A DNA stretch of 64,000 nucleotides from the NCBI RefSeq assembly GCF_025847235.1, contig NZ_JAOZEW010000001.1:248001-312000 (forward strand). Direction: 5' to 3'. The notes under the pieces are model-generated. The model worked only from the letters and a program-made list of their open reading frames with translations, was not told the origin of the DNA and made no database searches. Positions within the stretch are counted from its first letter, which is position 1, and each line of letters begins with the position of its first letter. The stretch comes from Flavobacterium shii (GTDB lineage: Bacteria; Bacteroidota; Bacteroidia; Flavobacteriales; Flavobacteriaceae). Shown in pieces: positions 1 through 8,562 of the stretch. The position numbers and the translations under genes are program-made.

Positions 1-955
1 TAACAAAGAAGATTAAATTAAACCAAACATCTGTGGATAGAGCATTCAAGGCATCTGCACCAAATATTTTGGTCACTATAAGACCTAATATCACATAAAT
101 TGCAATAATCGAAAACCCATATATAATAGCATTTCTAATTCCTTTTGCTCTGCTCTTACTTTGTTTCGTAAAGAAACTAACCGTCATAGGAATCATTGGG
201 AATACACATGGCGTAAGCAATGCTGCAAAACCAGATAAAAATGCAATAAAAAATATAGACCACAAGCTTCTTTGCGGAGTTGAATCTGGCATATCGGAAG
301 TAGGTGAAACTACGTCTGCAGGATTTTTTGCAACTTCCATATCCTTCGTTCCTACCATACTTTTTGTAGTATCAACAGCCAAAGCATCTACAGGATCAGT
401 TACAACCTCATCTGCCTTAACAATAGCAGCGGCTGCAGCATCTGCATCCATTTTAAAATTAGCAGGAAGCGCAATAGAAAACTTCTTATTTAAGTTAATA
501 CAAACCTCTTTACAAACCTGAAAATCAAATTCAACTTCAATTGTTTTTACAGCAGGATTTGTAATTGTAATCTCTTGCTCGATATGTGCTTTACCTTCAA
601 AAAAAGTTTCATTAACTCCAAAAACATCATTAAAAGCTGTTCTGGTTTTTCCTTCTTTGGCTTTACCTACCAAGTTATAATTTCCTTTTTGATTTTTAAA
701 AGCAATTTCTAATGCAAGCGGACCTCCTTCTGGAGTAAACTGCGAATATAAATGCCAGTCTTTCTCAATTGTTCCATCAAAAATCAATACAAAATTGTTT
801 CCAGATTTCTTTTCTATTTTAGAAGTCCATTTTACTGGTTCTAGTATTTGTGCATTCCCTTTCGCGAAAGCAAATAAGAAAAATAATAAAAATAAAATCG
901 TATTATTCCAGATTTTTTTTGATCGTAAGGCGTGTAACTGATTAGTTGATTTCAT
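1..955 (-). CDS. dsbD: Thiol:disulfide interchange protein DsbD-like, N-terminal part (runs off the window)
   Basis: Only the N-terminal ~318 residues are present; the reading frame stays open to base 1. The start is the ATG at 955-953, and the protein opens with a hydrophobic signal segment ending near FAFAKGNAQ. Next comes a beta-rich periplasmic domain (VKWTSKIEKKSGNN... region), then a membrane domain that begins with ALLTPCVFPMIPMTVSFF near residue 244. That last motif, with its conserved Cys, is typical of the CcdA/DsbD electron-transfer membrane domain. DsbD moves reducing equivalents from cytoplasmic thioredoxin across the inner membrane to periplasmic disulfide reductases. The start codon shares one base with the tilS stop (TAATG), so translation is probably coupled. 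The C-terminal thioredoxin domain lies outside the window and was not seen. Confidence 0.85.
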   Translation of the reverse strand, partial: MKSTNQLHALRSKKIWNNTILFLLFFLFAFAKGNAQILEPVKWTSKIEKKSGNNFVLIFDGTIEKDWHLYSQFTPEGGPLALEIAFKNQKGNYNLVGKAKEGKTRTAFNDVFGVNETFFEGKAHIEQEITITNPAVKTIEVEFDFQVCKEVCINLNKKFSIALPANFKMDADAAAAAIVKADEVVTDPVDALAVDTTKSMVGTKDMEVAKNPADVVSPTSDMPDSTPQRSLWSIFFIAFLSGFAALLTPCVFPMIPMTVSFFTKQSKSRAKGIRNAIIYGFSIIAIYVILGLIVTKIFGADALNALSTDVWFNLIFFV

Positions 956-2262
956 TATTGTAATTCTATTTTAAGTATATTTTCTGTAGTATTTTCTATT
1001 TTAAAACGCTCATCTTGTCTGATTCCTACAACCCAAACAATTTGATTATCCGAACACAAAATCCATGTGTTTTCTTTATCTATCAATGATAATTTTTCAT
1101 CTTTAAAAAGTTTACTTACTTTTTTAGACTTCCCATTCATACCAAATGGAAGAAAAACATCACCCTCATTCCACTTTCGCAAAAGCAAAGGAAATTTTAT
1201 TTTATCGGCGTCGACAAATATAGCTTTATTTGAAGGTATGGAAATGTCCGTTACTTTACAAATAGCCATTTTTAAGGGAAAATTAACTTCTTGATCGTTA
1301 ATTTCTATATAAAATTCTTCTTGCTGAACTTCAGGAATTGGGCTTAAAATTAATGTTATTCTATCTTTTATCAATCGGTATTCTGATGAAAAAATTTGTT
1401 TGCCCGATTGGCTTTCAACCAATTCGTAAATATCATCCCAAGCCGAAAATTCATATTCTTTAAGCCATTGATATAAATACGACTTATAATTTGTTAATCG
1501 TTTTAACTGATTTAAATCAAAATGAATTTCATCCCCAATCTCCTTCGCAACTTGCTGATACACCATAATCGAAGCATCTTCGACCATAATTTGCGCTTCT
1601 TGCAAAAACTCTTGTGTCTTCTGGAAAGCAGCAAGAAAATTAGGGTTTATTTCTTTTAAAACCGGAACTAAATCATGGCGAATTTTATTCCGCAAATATT
1701 TATTAGATGCATTACTGCTGTCCTCCCGCCATTCGATAGCATTATCTTGGGCATATTGTTTTATTTCTTCTCTTGAAAATGGTAAAAGCGGACGAATAAG
1801 CATATCATTTTGCTCTGGAATTCCAATTAACCCTTCTAATCCTGTACCTCGACTTAAATTAATTATAAACGTTTCCAGATTATCATCGGCATGATGTGCC
1901 GTTAAAATATAGTCATAGCCTTTTGTCTCCAAAAGCTCATAAAACCAATTATATCGCAATTCTCGTGCTGCAACCTGAGTCGAAAGTTTATAATCTTTGG
2001 CGAAAGCTTCGGTATCAAACTGCGTAATAAAAAAGGGACGTTTTAAACTATCTGCAGCAGCACTAACAAAGTCCTGATCTCCAAAACTCTCCAATCCACG
2101 TAATTGAAAATTACAATGTACTATAGCAAAATCATAATCCAGCTGCCCAAACAAATGAACCATAACCATACTGTCCAAACCTCCGCTTGTTGCCAGTAAC
2201 AGTTTCTTTTTTTCTAAAAAAGGAAAAGTTCGAATAATATGATTTTTAAACTTCTGAAGCAT
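955..2262 (-). CDS. tilS: tRNA(Ile)-lysidine synthetase TilS
   Basis: TilS ligates lysine to C34 of the CAU-anticodon tRNA-Ile, so that the tRNA reads AUA instead of AUG. The protein has 435 residues, normal for the family. Its N-terminal PP-loop ATPase motif SGGLDS lies at residues 26-31, followed by AHHADDNLET and the conserved RPLLPFSREEI segment. The C-terminal third carries the substrate-binding TilS_C region (LLLRKWNEGDVFLPFGMNG). It sits between a pabB-type gene (76 bases upstream) and dsbD (1-base overlap), so the three probably share a transcript. It is an essential housekeeping gene in most bacteria. Confidence 0.95.
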   Translation of the reverse strand: MLQKFKNHIIRTFPFLEKKKLLLATSGGLDSMVMVHLFGQLDYDFAIVHCNFQLRGLESFGDQDFVSAAADSLKRPFFITQFDTEAFAKDYKLSTQVAARELRYNWFYELLETKGYDYILTAHHADDNLETFIINLSRGTGLEGLIGIPEQNDMLIRPLLPFSREEIKQYAQDNAIEWREDSSNASNKYLRNKIRHDLVPVLKEINPNFLAAFQKTQEFLQEAQIMVEDASIMVYQQVAKEIGDEIHFDLNQLKRLTNYKSYLYQWLKEYEFSAWDDIYELVESQSGKQIFSSEYRLIKDRITLILSPIPEVQQEEFYIEINDQEVNFPLKMAICKVTDISIPSNKAIFVDADKIKFPLLLRKWNEGDVFLPFGMNGKSKKVSKLFKDEKLSLIDKENTWILCSDNQIVWVVGIRQDERFKIENTTENILKIELQ

Positions 2263-2337
2263 GTTTTAATTTACGTCTTTTATGATGGTTTGGTTTTATA
2301 AAGTAACGGGATAAAAATACAAAAATAGATCCGTTAA

Positions 2338-3687
2338 TTACTGCAGTACTTCCTGCATTGCTTTTGCTTTGAGCAAACACTCTTCGTATTCCTTTTCGGG
2401 AACAGATTGTGTTGTAATAGCACTACCTACTGAAAACGAAATATATTCTTTTTCCTGATTGTATAAAATACTTCGGATAACAACATTAAAGTCAAAATCT
2501 CCATCGGGTGTAAAATAACCTACCGCACCACTATACAAGCCGCGTTTGGTTTCTTCCAGTTGATCAATGATTTTCATTACCGAAATCTTTGGCGCACCCG
2601 TCATGCTTCCCATAGGAAATGTTGTTTTTAAAACATCGATTGGCGAATATTGAGAATCTAGTCTTGAAGTAATCGTTGAAATCATTTGATGCACTTGCAA
2701 AAAAGAATAAATTTTGCACAATTCTACCACCTCTACCGAACCTTTTTGCGCTGTATGTGATAAATCATTTCGAACCAAATCGGTAATCATGATATTTTCG
2801 GCACGTTCTTTTGGGTCTGCTTCCAACTGATTTTTGGAGTTCTCATCTTCAATCTTATCTACAAACCGTTTCGAAGTTCCTTTAATTGGCTGCGAAATGA
2901 TCTGATCTCCTACTTTACGAATATATCTTTCTGGCGAAGCCGATAGTAAAAATTGTTTGTGATTTTTAAAAAAAACTGTCAATGGAGCTTGAGAAATTTC
3001 ATTAAGTTTCTCAAATTTTCCCAGAGGGTTTATAGTTGCGTCTTCTGCATAAAATTCCATGCAAAAATTGGCTTCATAAATATCTCCACGATGAATATGT
3101 TCCAAAACAGTATTAATTTTCGAAATATAATCTTGTTTTGAGATTCGTTGCTTAATGAGAAGATTCGATTGACTTTCGTCTTTTGATTTTTTACTTTCTA
3201 CAATTTCTTCATAATCTCCTTCGACCTCATCATCACACATCAATAAATATTGAATTTCGAGCTGATTTCCCTTTAGTAAAAATATTTTTTTTGGCTGGAA
3301 GAAAAATAAATCTGGAAATTCTAATCCATCAAAATTAGTAGATTGTAATTCTTCGATACCATTTTTTAAATCATAGGTAAGATAACCAAAAAGCCAATCT
3401 TTGGTCGTTTGTTGGTATTGTTTTAAATCCTCGAATGCATTATAAAAATCGGTTTTTATCGATGTAAAAGCGTCCACTGCAAGCATACAGTCGAAACTTG
3501 AATATTCTTGCGGATACAAATTACTATCCATAAAAGTGACTTCCCGAAATTGTTGTGCCCAAACTAAAAGTTGTTGTTTAAAGGCTGCAGGATTTGAAAT
3601 ATACTTGTGAATTGAAACTCTCAAAAAATTATTTTTTTTATCCGTCAAAATTACGACAAAAAAATTCCTTCGATAAAGTAATCTCAA
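2338..3687 (-). CDS. pabB: Aminodeoxychorismate synthase component I (PabB-type chorismate-binding enzyme)
   Basis: The C-terminal chorismate-binding domain carries PIKGTSKRF, GSMTGAPKISVMKIID and YSGAVGYF. In this family the lysine in PIKGT marks aminodeoxychorismate synthases, whereas anthranilate synthases have PIAGT. The likely reaction is chorismate plus ammonia (from PabA) to 4-amino-4-deoxychorismate, on the route to p-aminobenzoate and folate. The 449-residue reading begins MRLLYRRNFF, which does not look like a family N-terminus. The conserved part starts near RVSIHKYI, so a TTG start at about 3624 is plausible. No pabA or pabC homologue is visible next to it. It lies upstream of tilS on the same strand. 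Confidence 0.85.
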   Translation of the reverse strand: MRLLYRRNFFVVILTDKKNNFLRVSIHKYISNPAAFKQQLLVWAQQFREVTFMDSNLYPQEYSSFDCMLAVDAFTSIKTDFYNAFEDLKQYQQTTKDWLFGYLTYDLKNGIEELQSTNFDGLEFPDLFFFQPKKIFLLKGNQLEIQYLLMCDDEVEGDYEEIVESKKSKDESQSNLLIKQRISKQDYISKINTVLEHIHRGDIYEANFCMEFYAEDATINPLGKFEKLNEISQAPLTVFFKNHKQFLLSASPERYIRKVGDQIISQPIKGTSKRFVDKIEDENSKNQLEADPKERAENIMITDLVRNDLSHTAQKGSVEVVELCKIYSFLQVHQMISTITSRLDSQYSPIDVLKTTFPMGSMTGAPKISVMKIIDQLEETKRGLYSGAVGYFTPDGDFDFNVVIRSILYNQEKEYISFSVGSAITTQSVPEKEYEECLLKAKAMQEVLQ

Positions 3688-3833
3688 AAAATATTGGCAC
3701 GCTTTTTATTACACCACTTTATAACCATTTTATAAAATTGATACGATTATTGAGACAAAACTACTTTTACCCTTTAAAAAAAAATCCCCTATTAAGTAAT
3801 CCATTTATTAATCTATAATTACATCAATTTCCT

Positions 3834-4739
3834 ATGAAAACAATTGCAAAACTTGGCATGACTACAGTAGTAATCATCGCATTATTATTTTCCTGCAAAA
3901 AAGCAGATGCATCCAGAGAAGACTCCTTCTCTGATTCATCCAAAAACACAACCGATATTATTTCATCATCGGCAGCTGTCGAAAAGAAAGATACTAACCA
4001 TAAATTTATTCGAACCGCCGATATTAAATTTAAGGTTAAAAATGTGGCAAAATCAACTTATGCAATTGAAAACGCAACAGTAAAATTTGGAGGTTTTGTT
4101 ACTTACACCAATTTACAAAGTACAATTCATAATGAAATACAAACCAAAATAAGTCAGGATAGTACTTTGCAAACTACTAAATACTCTGTAATAAATAACA
4201 TTATAATTCGTGTTCCCAATACGCAACTTGATACAGTTATAAAAACAATCGCTAAACAAATTGATTTCCTGGATTACCGCGTTATCAAAGCCGACGATGT
4301 TTCGTTAAAACTCCTGTCCAACCAACTTGCACAGAATAGAAGCGTAGAAAATCATAAACGAATTGAAAATGCTATTGATACTAAAGGCAAGAAAATAAAT
4401 GATGTAATGAATGCCGAGAATACTCTTGCAGCACAAAAAGAACAAAATGATTCCAACAAAATCGAGAATATAGCATTAAAAGATCAAATTAATTTCAGCA
4501 CTATTACATTAGAATTATATCAAAACCAATCTTTAAAACAAGAAGTAGTTGCGAGCAACAAAGACAATAACACCTACAAACCCAATATTGGCATCGAGAT
4601 TATAGACGCTTTAAAAAGCGGTTGGTACATCCTACAAGGAATAATTGTCTTTTTCTTAAATCTTTGGCCATTTATTTTGATCGGTACCGGAGGATTTTTC
4701 CTTTATAGAAAATATGTTAAAAATCAGTCCAAATTATAA
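3834..4739 (+). CDS. DUF4349 domain-containing lipoprotein
   Basis: This is a 301-residue envelope protein. The N-terminus MKTIAKLGMTTVVIIALLFSC ends in a lipobox (LLFSC), so a lipid-anchored or signal-bearing protein is likely. The central part matches the DUF4349 pattern: FIRTADIKFKVKNV, then a long helical region (residues ~150-220) rich in charged residues. A C-terminal hydrophobic helix (GIIVFFLNLWPFILIGTGG) is followed by a basic tail, as in other DUF4349 proteins. The molecular function of the family is not established. It is divergent from the pabB-type gene and stands alone. Confidence 0.7.
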   Translation: MKTIAKLGMTTVVIIALLFSCKKADASREDSFSDSSKNTTDIISSSAAVEKKDTNHKFIRTADIKFKVKNVAKSTYAIENATVKFGGFVTYTNLQSTIHNEIQTKISQDSTLQTTKYSVINNIIIRVPNTQLDTVIKTIAKQIDFLDYRVIKADDVSLKLLSNQLAQNRSVENHKRIENAIDTKGKKINDVMNAENTLAAQKEQNDSNKIENIALKDQINFSTITLELYQNQSLKQEVVASNKDNNTYKPNIGIEIIDALKSGWYILQGIIVFFLNLWPFILIGTGGFFLYRKYVKNQSKL

Positions 4740-4930
4740 GAAACGATGTATTTATTTATAGCGTAAAAATCATTATATTTGATATAGCACTAAACAAATC
4801 CCAGAACACCCAAGAATAGTTTATATAATTCATAATAAATTAATAATTAATCTCGTTTTTTAATTATTCCAAAGAAGATTATTTTATATCAGAAATTGTA
4901 AATTTTTAACCTATAAAAATCATCTATATC

Positions 4931-5308
4931 ATGAAAATCGCCACTATTATTATCCGAACATTAATTGGTCTTCTACTGCTTTTTGCTTCTATCAGCTTTT
5001 TTTTCCATCTAATGCCGGCAGAACCTGCGGCCAACGATAATTTTAAAGCCTTTAATTCGGGACTTGTAGCTTCAACTTATATAATGCCATTGGCAAAATC
5101 AATAGAATTGATTTGTGGAATTGCCTTTGTAACCGGTCGCTTTGTATCATTGGCTAATATTTTAATTCTTCCGATTACTATAAACATATTGTTCATTAAT
5201 TATTTTATGTCTCCGGAGCACTTACCTATTGCAGCCTTATTGTTTTTAGGAAATCTATTTTTAATCTACAGATATTGGGATAATTACAAAACAGTTTTTA
5301 CAGCGTAA
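4931..5308 (+). CDS. DoxX-like small membrane protein
   Basis: A 125-residue protein with four predicted membrane helices. Its opening MKIATIIIRTLIGLLLLFAS resembles the DoxX/DoxD family of small integral membrane proteins. The second half includes KSIELICGIAFVTGRFV, which resembles the conserved E/K-containing helix in that family. The substrate and role are not known here. A strong 17-base-pair inverted repeat follows 49 bases after the stop and should end transcription. The 190 bases upstream are AT-rich and hold no other gene. Confidence 0.65.
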   Translation: MKIATIIIRTLIGLLLLFASISFFFHLMPAEPAANDNFKAFNSGLVASTYIMPLAKSIELICGIAFVTGRFVSLANILILPITINILFINYFMSPEHLPIAALLFLGNLFLIYRYWDNYKTVFTA

Positions 5309-5356
5309 TACATACATTACTTTAGATGCACTGCGGTGCGTCTCTACAGAAAAACA

Positions 5357-5393
5357 AATAACCCGACAATTAATTATTAATTGTCGGGTTATT
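5357..5393. terminator. Bidirectional intrinsic terminator
   Basis: Arms 5357-5373 and 5377-5393 are perfect 17-base complements around the core ACCCGACAATTAA, with a 3-base loop. T-rich sequence follows on the plus side and A-rich sequence precedes it. It lies between the convergent DoxX-like gene and lpdA, so it can serve both. Confidence 0.85.
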
Positions 5394-5410
5394 ATTTTAA
5401 TATACGTTGC

Positions 5411-5432
5411 TATATGCACTGCAGTGCATATA
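5411..5432. repeat. Perfect 22-base palindrome
   Basis: The segment centred on GCACTGCAGTGC is its own reverse complement over 22 bases. It is flanked by the short inverted words ACGTTG (5404) and CAACGT (5441). A related word, GCACTGCGGTGC, lies about 85 bases upstream. It sits just past the stop of lpdA. It may be a small dispersed palindrome or a second termination structure; no function is shown. Confidence 0.6.
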
Positions 5433-5448
5433 CATACCTACAACGTTT

Positions 5449-6852
5449 TTATACGTGTAATGCTCTGTTATCTGTTGCAGCCAAAGCAGCTTCTTTTATT
5501 GCTTCTGCAAATGTTGGATGTGCATGACTCATTCTAGAAATATCTTCGGCAGATGCTTTAAATTCCATTGCTGTTACAGCTTCTGCGATTAAATCGGCAG
5601 TACGCGCTCCAATCATGTGTACACCAAGAACCTCATCAGTTTTAGCGTCAGCAAGAATTTTTACGAATCCGTCTAAATCTCCACTTGCTCTTGCACGTCC
5701 TAATGCTTTAAAAGGAAAACTTCCTACTTTGTACTCTACTCCCGAAGCTTTTAATTGCTCTTCTGTTTGTCCTACAGCAGCAACTTCTGGCCAAGTATAA
5801 ACTACACCCGGAATTAAGTTATAATCGATATGTGGTTTTTGTCCAGCCAAGATTTCAGCAACCATTGTTCCTTCTTCTTCTGCTTTGTGAGCTAACATTG
5901 CTCCACGAACTACATCTCCAATTGCATAGATATTAGGAACATTTGTTTGTAAATGGTCATTTACTTCAACTTGTCCTCTGTCTGAGATTTTTACTCCAGC
6001 TTTATCAGCATTTAATCCGTCTGTGTATGGACGACGCCCTACAGAAACTAATGAATAATCTCCTTCTAAAGTGATTGTTTCTCCTTTTGCATTTTCAGCT
6101 TGAACTACAACAGCATCGCCGTTTCTTTCTACTGATTTTACTTTATGAGAAACGTAGAATTTCATTCCTTGTTTTTTCAATACTTTAGTTAATTCTTTAG
6201 ATAAAGAACTATCCATTCCAGGAATAATTCTGTCCATGAATTCTACTACAGAAACTTGTGCTCCTAAACGTAAATATACCTGTCCTAATTCGATACCAAT
6301 AACTCCACCTCCAATAATAACAAGGTGTTTTGGAACTTCTTTCAATGCTAATGCTTCTGTAGAAGTAATGATTCTTTCTTTATCAATTTTGATAAAAGGC
6401 AAAGACGAAGGTTTAGAACCTGTTGCAATAACTGTGTATTTAGCTTCGATAGTTTCAGATGTTCCATCTTCTTTTGCAATTGCTATATGTGTAGCATCTA
6501 CAAATGAACCTAATCCATTAAAAACAGTGATTTTATTTTTATCCATTAAATAATTAATCCCACCAACAGTCTGGTCTACAACCGCTTGTTTGCGAGCAAT
6601 CATTTTCTCTAAATTGATTTTTACATCTCCTGAAACTTCAATTCCGTGATCTGCAAAATGTTTGATTTCTGCATAATGGTGTGAAGATGACAATAATGCT
6701 TTTGAAGGAATACATCCTACATTTAAGCATGTTCCTCCAAGTGAATTGTACTTTTCGATTATAGCTGTTTTGAAACCTAATTGTGCGCAACGAATTGCCG
6801 AAACATATCCGCCGGGACCTGAACCTATAATGACTACGTCAAATGAACTCAT
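5449..6852 (-). CDS. lpdA: Dihydrolipoyl dehydrogenase
   Basis: This flavoprotein is the E3 subunit that re-oxidises lipoyl groups of 2-oxoacid dehydrogenase complexes (and the glycine cleavage system) with NAD+. At 467 residues it has the usual length. The FAD-binding GSGPGG is at residues 10-15. The redox disulfide is in GGTCLNVGCIPSKALL (Cys42 and Cys47). A second Rossmann motif, IIGGGVIGIELG, binds NAD. The dimerisation domain ends with the active-site HAHPTFAEA. It appears to be a single-gene unit between a terminator and a long repeat-rich spacer. Confidence 0.95.
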   Translation of the reverse strand: MSSFDVVIIGSGPGGYVSAIRCAQLGFKTAIIEKYNSLGGTCLNVGCIPSKALLSSSHHYAEIKHFADHGIEVSGDVKINLEKMIARKQAVVDQTVGGINYLMDKNKITVFNGLGSFVDATHIAIAKEDGTSETIEAKYTVIATGSKPSSLPFIKIDKERIITSTEALALKEVPKHLVIIGGGVIGIELGQVYLRLGAQVSVVEFMDRIIPGMDSSLSKELTKVLKKQGMKFYVSHKVKSVERNGDAVVVQAENAKGETITLEGDYSLVSVGRRPYTDGLNADKAGVKISDRGQVEVNDHLQTNVPNIYAIGDVVRGAMLAHKAEEEGTMVAEILAGQKPHIDYNLIPGVVYTWPEVAAVGQTEEQLKASGVEYKVGSFPFKALGRARASGDLDGFVKILADAKTDEVLGVHMIGARTADLIAEAVTAMEFKASAEDISRMSHAHPTFAEAIKEAALAATDNRALHV

Positions 6853-7117
6853 AGTATTTTGATTTTTTATTTTTTAGCGATACAAAATTAAGGAATTAAG
6901 TTTTGTTTGAAGTTTAAAGTTTGAGTTTTTTCTCAGGATTTCTGGAAGTATGGAAAACTTATTGTAATGAATACATAAAAATGTTAAATTTTCTATCAGT
7001 TTTAGCAGAAAACGCAGATTGTTGATTTAAGATTGTTGATTTGAAAAATCTCTCGTAAAGACGCGAAGACGCAAAGTGTAGAGTAAATACTTCTTAATCT
7101 TCTTTTTTTTTAATTTT

Positions 7118-7144
7118 GTTACCCTGAGACGGAGTCGAAGGATT
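7118..7144 (+). repeat. Dispersed repeat unit, CTGAG..GGAGTCGAAGG family
   Basis: The unit reads GTTACCCTGAGACGGAGTCG and on to AAGGATT. Related copies are at 7328-7352, 7405-7434 (inverted) and 16521-16549. All lie in spacers. Confidence 0.7.
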
Positions 7145-7327
7145 ACACATTATTAAACCTATTACTTGTAGAGACGACGCATGTTTTACACACAACCCGA
7201 AGTCTTTGAACTTTTGCTCCTAAGAAAAAGCTATTTCGCAAAGTTTCACAAAAAAAGCCACAAAGAATCACAACGTTTTTATCTCACGCAGATTCGAAAG
7301 ATTTTAGCTGATTTTATCACACGAACG

Positions 7328-7434
7328 TTGTCCTCCTGAGCAGAGTCGAAGGGCGGAGCGGGGTTTCGACTAAATTTATCATGAGCAAAGTCGAAAAACT
7401 GTACGGGACTTCGACTCCGCTCAGCCTGACAAGA
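7328..7434. repeat. Inverted pair of CTGAG..GAGTCGAAG repeat units
   Basis: The left unit (7328-7352, TTGTCCTCCTGAGCAGAGTC..) and the right unit (7405-7434, CTTCGACTCCGCTCAGCC..) are close inverted copies separated by about 50 bases. They could fold into one long hairpin. Between them lies a further GAGCAAAGTCGAAAAAC copy, so the segment is a small nest of the same family. Confidence 0.7.
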
Positions 7435-7623
7435 TTGTGGTGTTTCTCGCTAAGACGCAGAGTAAAGCCTTTCAACCTTTGTCGCTCTGAACCTTTGAAC
7501 CTTTAAGAAAACCTTTTGTAACTAAAAAAAAAAACATAAACCTCATAATATCAGAACCTTAGCCCCTTCAAAAGAAACCGTTGAACCTTTGTCACTCTGA
7601 AGCTTTGTACCTTCAAGAAAACC

Positions 7624-8082
7624 TCAAAAAGAAATCACCGTTGTATTCTTCACCTCACTAATCATAAAAGTACTTTGCGTACTACCTATATGTTGTAGTG
7701 TTGTGAGTTTGGTAACAAGAAATTCTCTGTACGCTTCCATGTCTCTTACCAGAACTTTCAGGATATAATCATAATCTCCACTTACATGATGACACTCTAA
7801 GACTTCTTTTAAGAGAATTACTTCGCTTTCGAATTTGGTTAAAAATTCTTTGGTATGTTGAATGAGTTTGAGATGGCAAAAAACTACAAACGCCTTTTCT
7901 ATTTTGGCTTTATCGATTAAGGCTACATATTTATGAATAATCCCTTCTCGTTCGAGTTTTTTAATTCGCTCATAAACTGCCGTTACCGAAAGGTTTAATT
8001 TTAGAGATAGTTCTTTGGTTGTTTTTTTACTATCTGTTTGTAGTAACAATAATAATTTTTTATCGGTAGAATCTAATATCAT
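7624..8082 (-). CDS. Lrp/AsnC family transcriptional regulator
   Basis: A 152-residue feast/famine regulator. The N-terminal winged helix-turn-helix (about residues 1-60) includes TDSKKTTKELSLKLNLSVTAVYERIKKLEREGII. The C-terminal RAM domain (about 65-150) has CHHVSGDYDYILKVLVRDM, the usual effector and oligomerisation fold. It is divergent from a Cys/Met-metabolism PLP enzyme gene, which is the typical arrangement for a local activator such as those controlling methionine gamma-lyase. The proposed target is that neighbouring gene, in response to an amino acid. The effector cannot be read from sequence. Confidence 0.88.
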   Translation of the reverse strand: MILDSTDKKLLLLLQTDSKKTTKELSLKLNLSVTAVYERIKKLEREGIIHKYVALIDKAKIEKAFVVFCHLKLIQHTKEFLTKFESEVILLKEVLECHHVSGDYDYILKVLVRDMEAYREFLVTKLTTLQHIGSTQSTFMISEVKNTTVISF

Positions 8083-8562
8083 AGTAGGTAGGTTTAGATT
8101 GGGTGAAAAATAATCTGTTAAAATCTTATTTAAAAATAAAATTAGACAATAAATCTATACAAACCAACTATAATAGTTTAATAAACTGAATATATTACTT
8201 CTAATTGATTCTTATTCTTATTTGTTATTATTTTGGATATGATTTATGGTGTACTCGGGTTTCATAGCCTCGATAGTAGCGGCATCCTTTTTCTTGATAT
8301 CCTGACGGAGGAAGGGTTTCAAGAAAAAGATATAGCGGATAGCGGGAATAGCTTCTTAAATACAGATAAAAACTAAAGCTATTTTTTTTTTAATTTACTG
8401 ATTATTAATTAATTACATTGTTTTAACTAGATTAAATGTATCTTTATATATGTTTAAACCTACACAAAACATACTAGTTATAAATTACAAAGAAAAACTG
8501 CTCACAAGTTTTTATTATTTCAATTCCCTAAATCTATTATTTAAAACTTAAAACAAAAACCT
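8083..8562. other. 480-base divergent control region
   Basis: This gap separates the Lrp-type gene (minus) and the PLP-enzyme gene (plus). It is AT-rich and should hold both promoters and the regulator's sites. It also contains a GC-richer structured repeat at about 8255-8355, described separately. No gene is visible. Confidence 0.6.
8255..8355 (-). repeat. Structured dispersed repeat (GAAGCTATTCC..GCTATCC family)
   Basis: Read on the minus strand, the unit begins GAAGCTATTCCCGCTATCCG and ends with TATCGAGGCTATG. It contains a hairpin with arms 8287-8303 and 8313-8329 (TTTTTCTTGATATCC pairing with GGGTTTCAAGAAAAA). A second, diverged copy lies at 16551-16632 with the same order of motifs. 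Both are in or beside spacers. Confidence 0.7.

Larger units (their letters stand above)
6853..7623. other. 771-base gene-less spacer with dispersed repeats
   Basis: No credible gene lies here. The stretch contains several degenerate repeat units. One family resembles CCTGAGACGGAGTCGAAGG (7118-7144; inverted pair at 7328-7352 and 7405-7434). A second family is a sloppy phrase of the type CTCTGAACCTTTGAACCTTT (about 7470-7530 and 7565-7625). There are also fragments resembling AATCTTTCGAATCTGCGTGAG read on the minus strand (about 7285-7310). Such material is common between flavobacterial genes. Confidence 0.7.

Noticed and set aside
7118..7434. CRISPR-like array from the repeated GAGTCGAAG words
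   Set aside because: The copies are few, irregularly spaced and in both orientations, and no cas gene is near.
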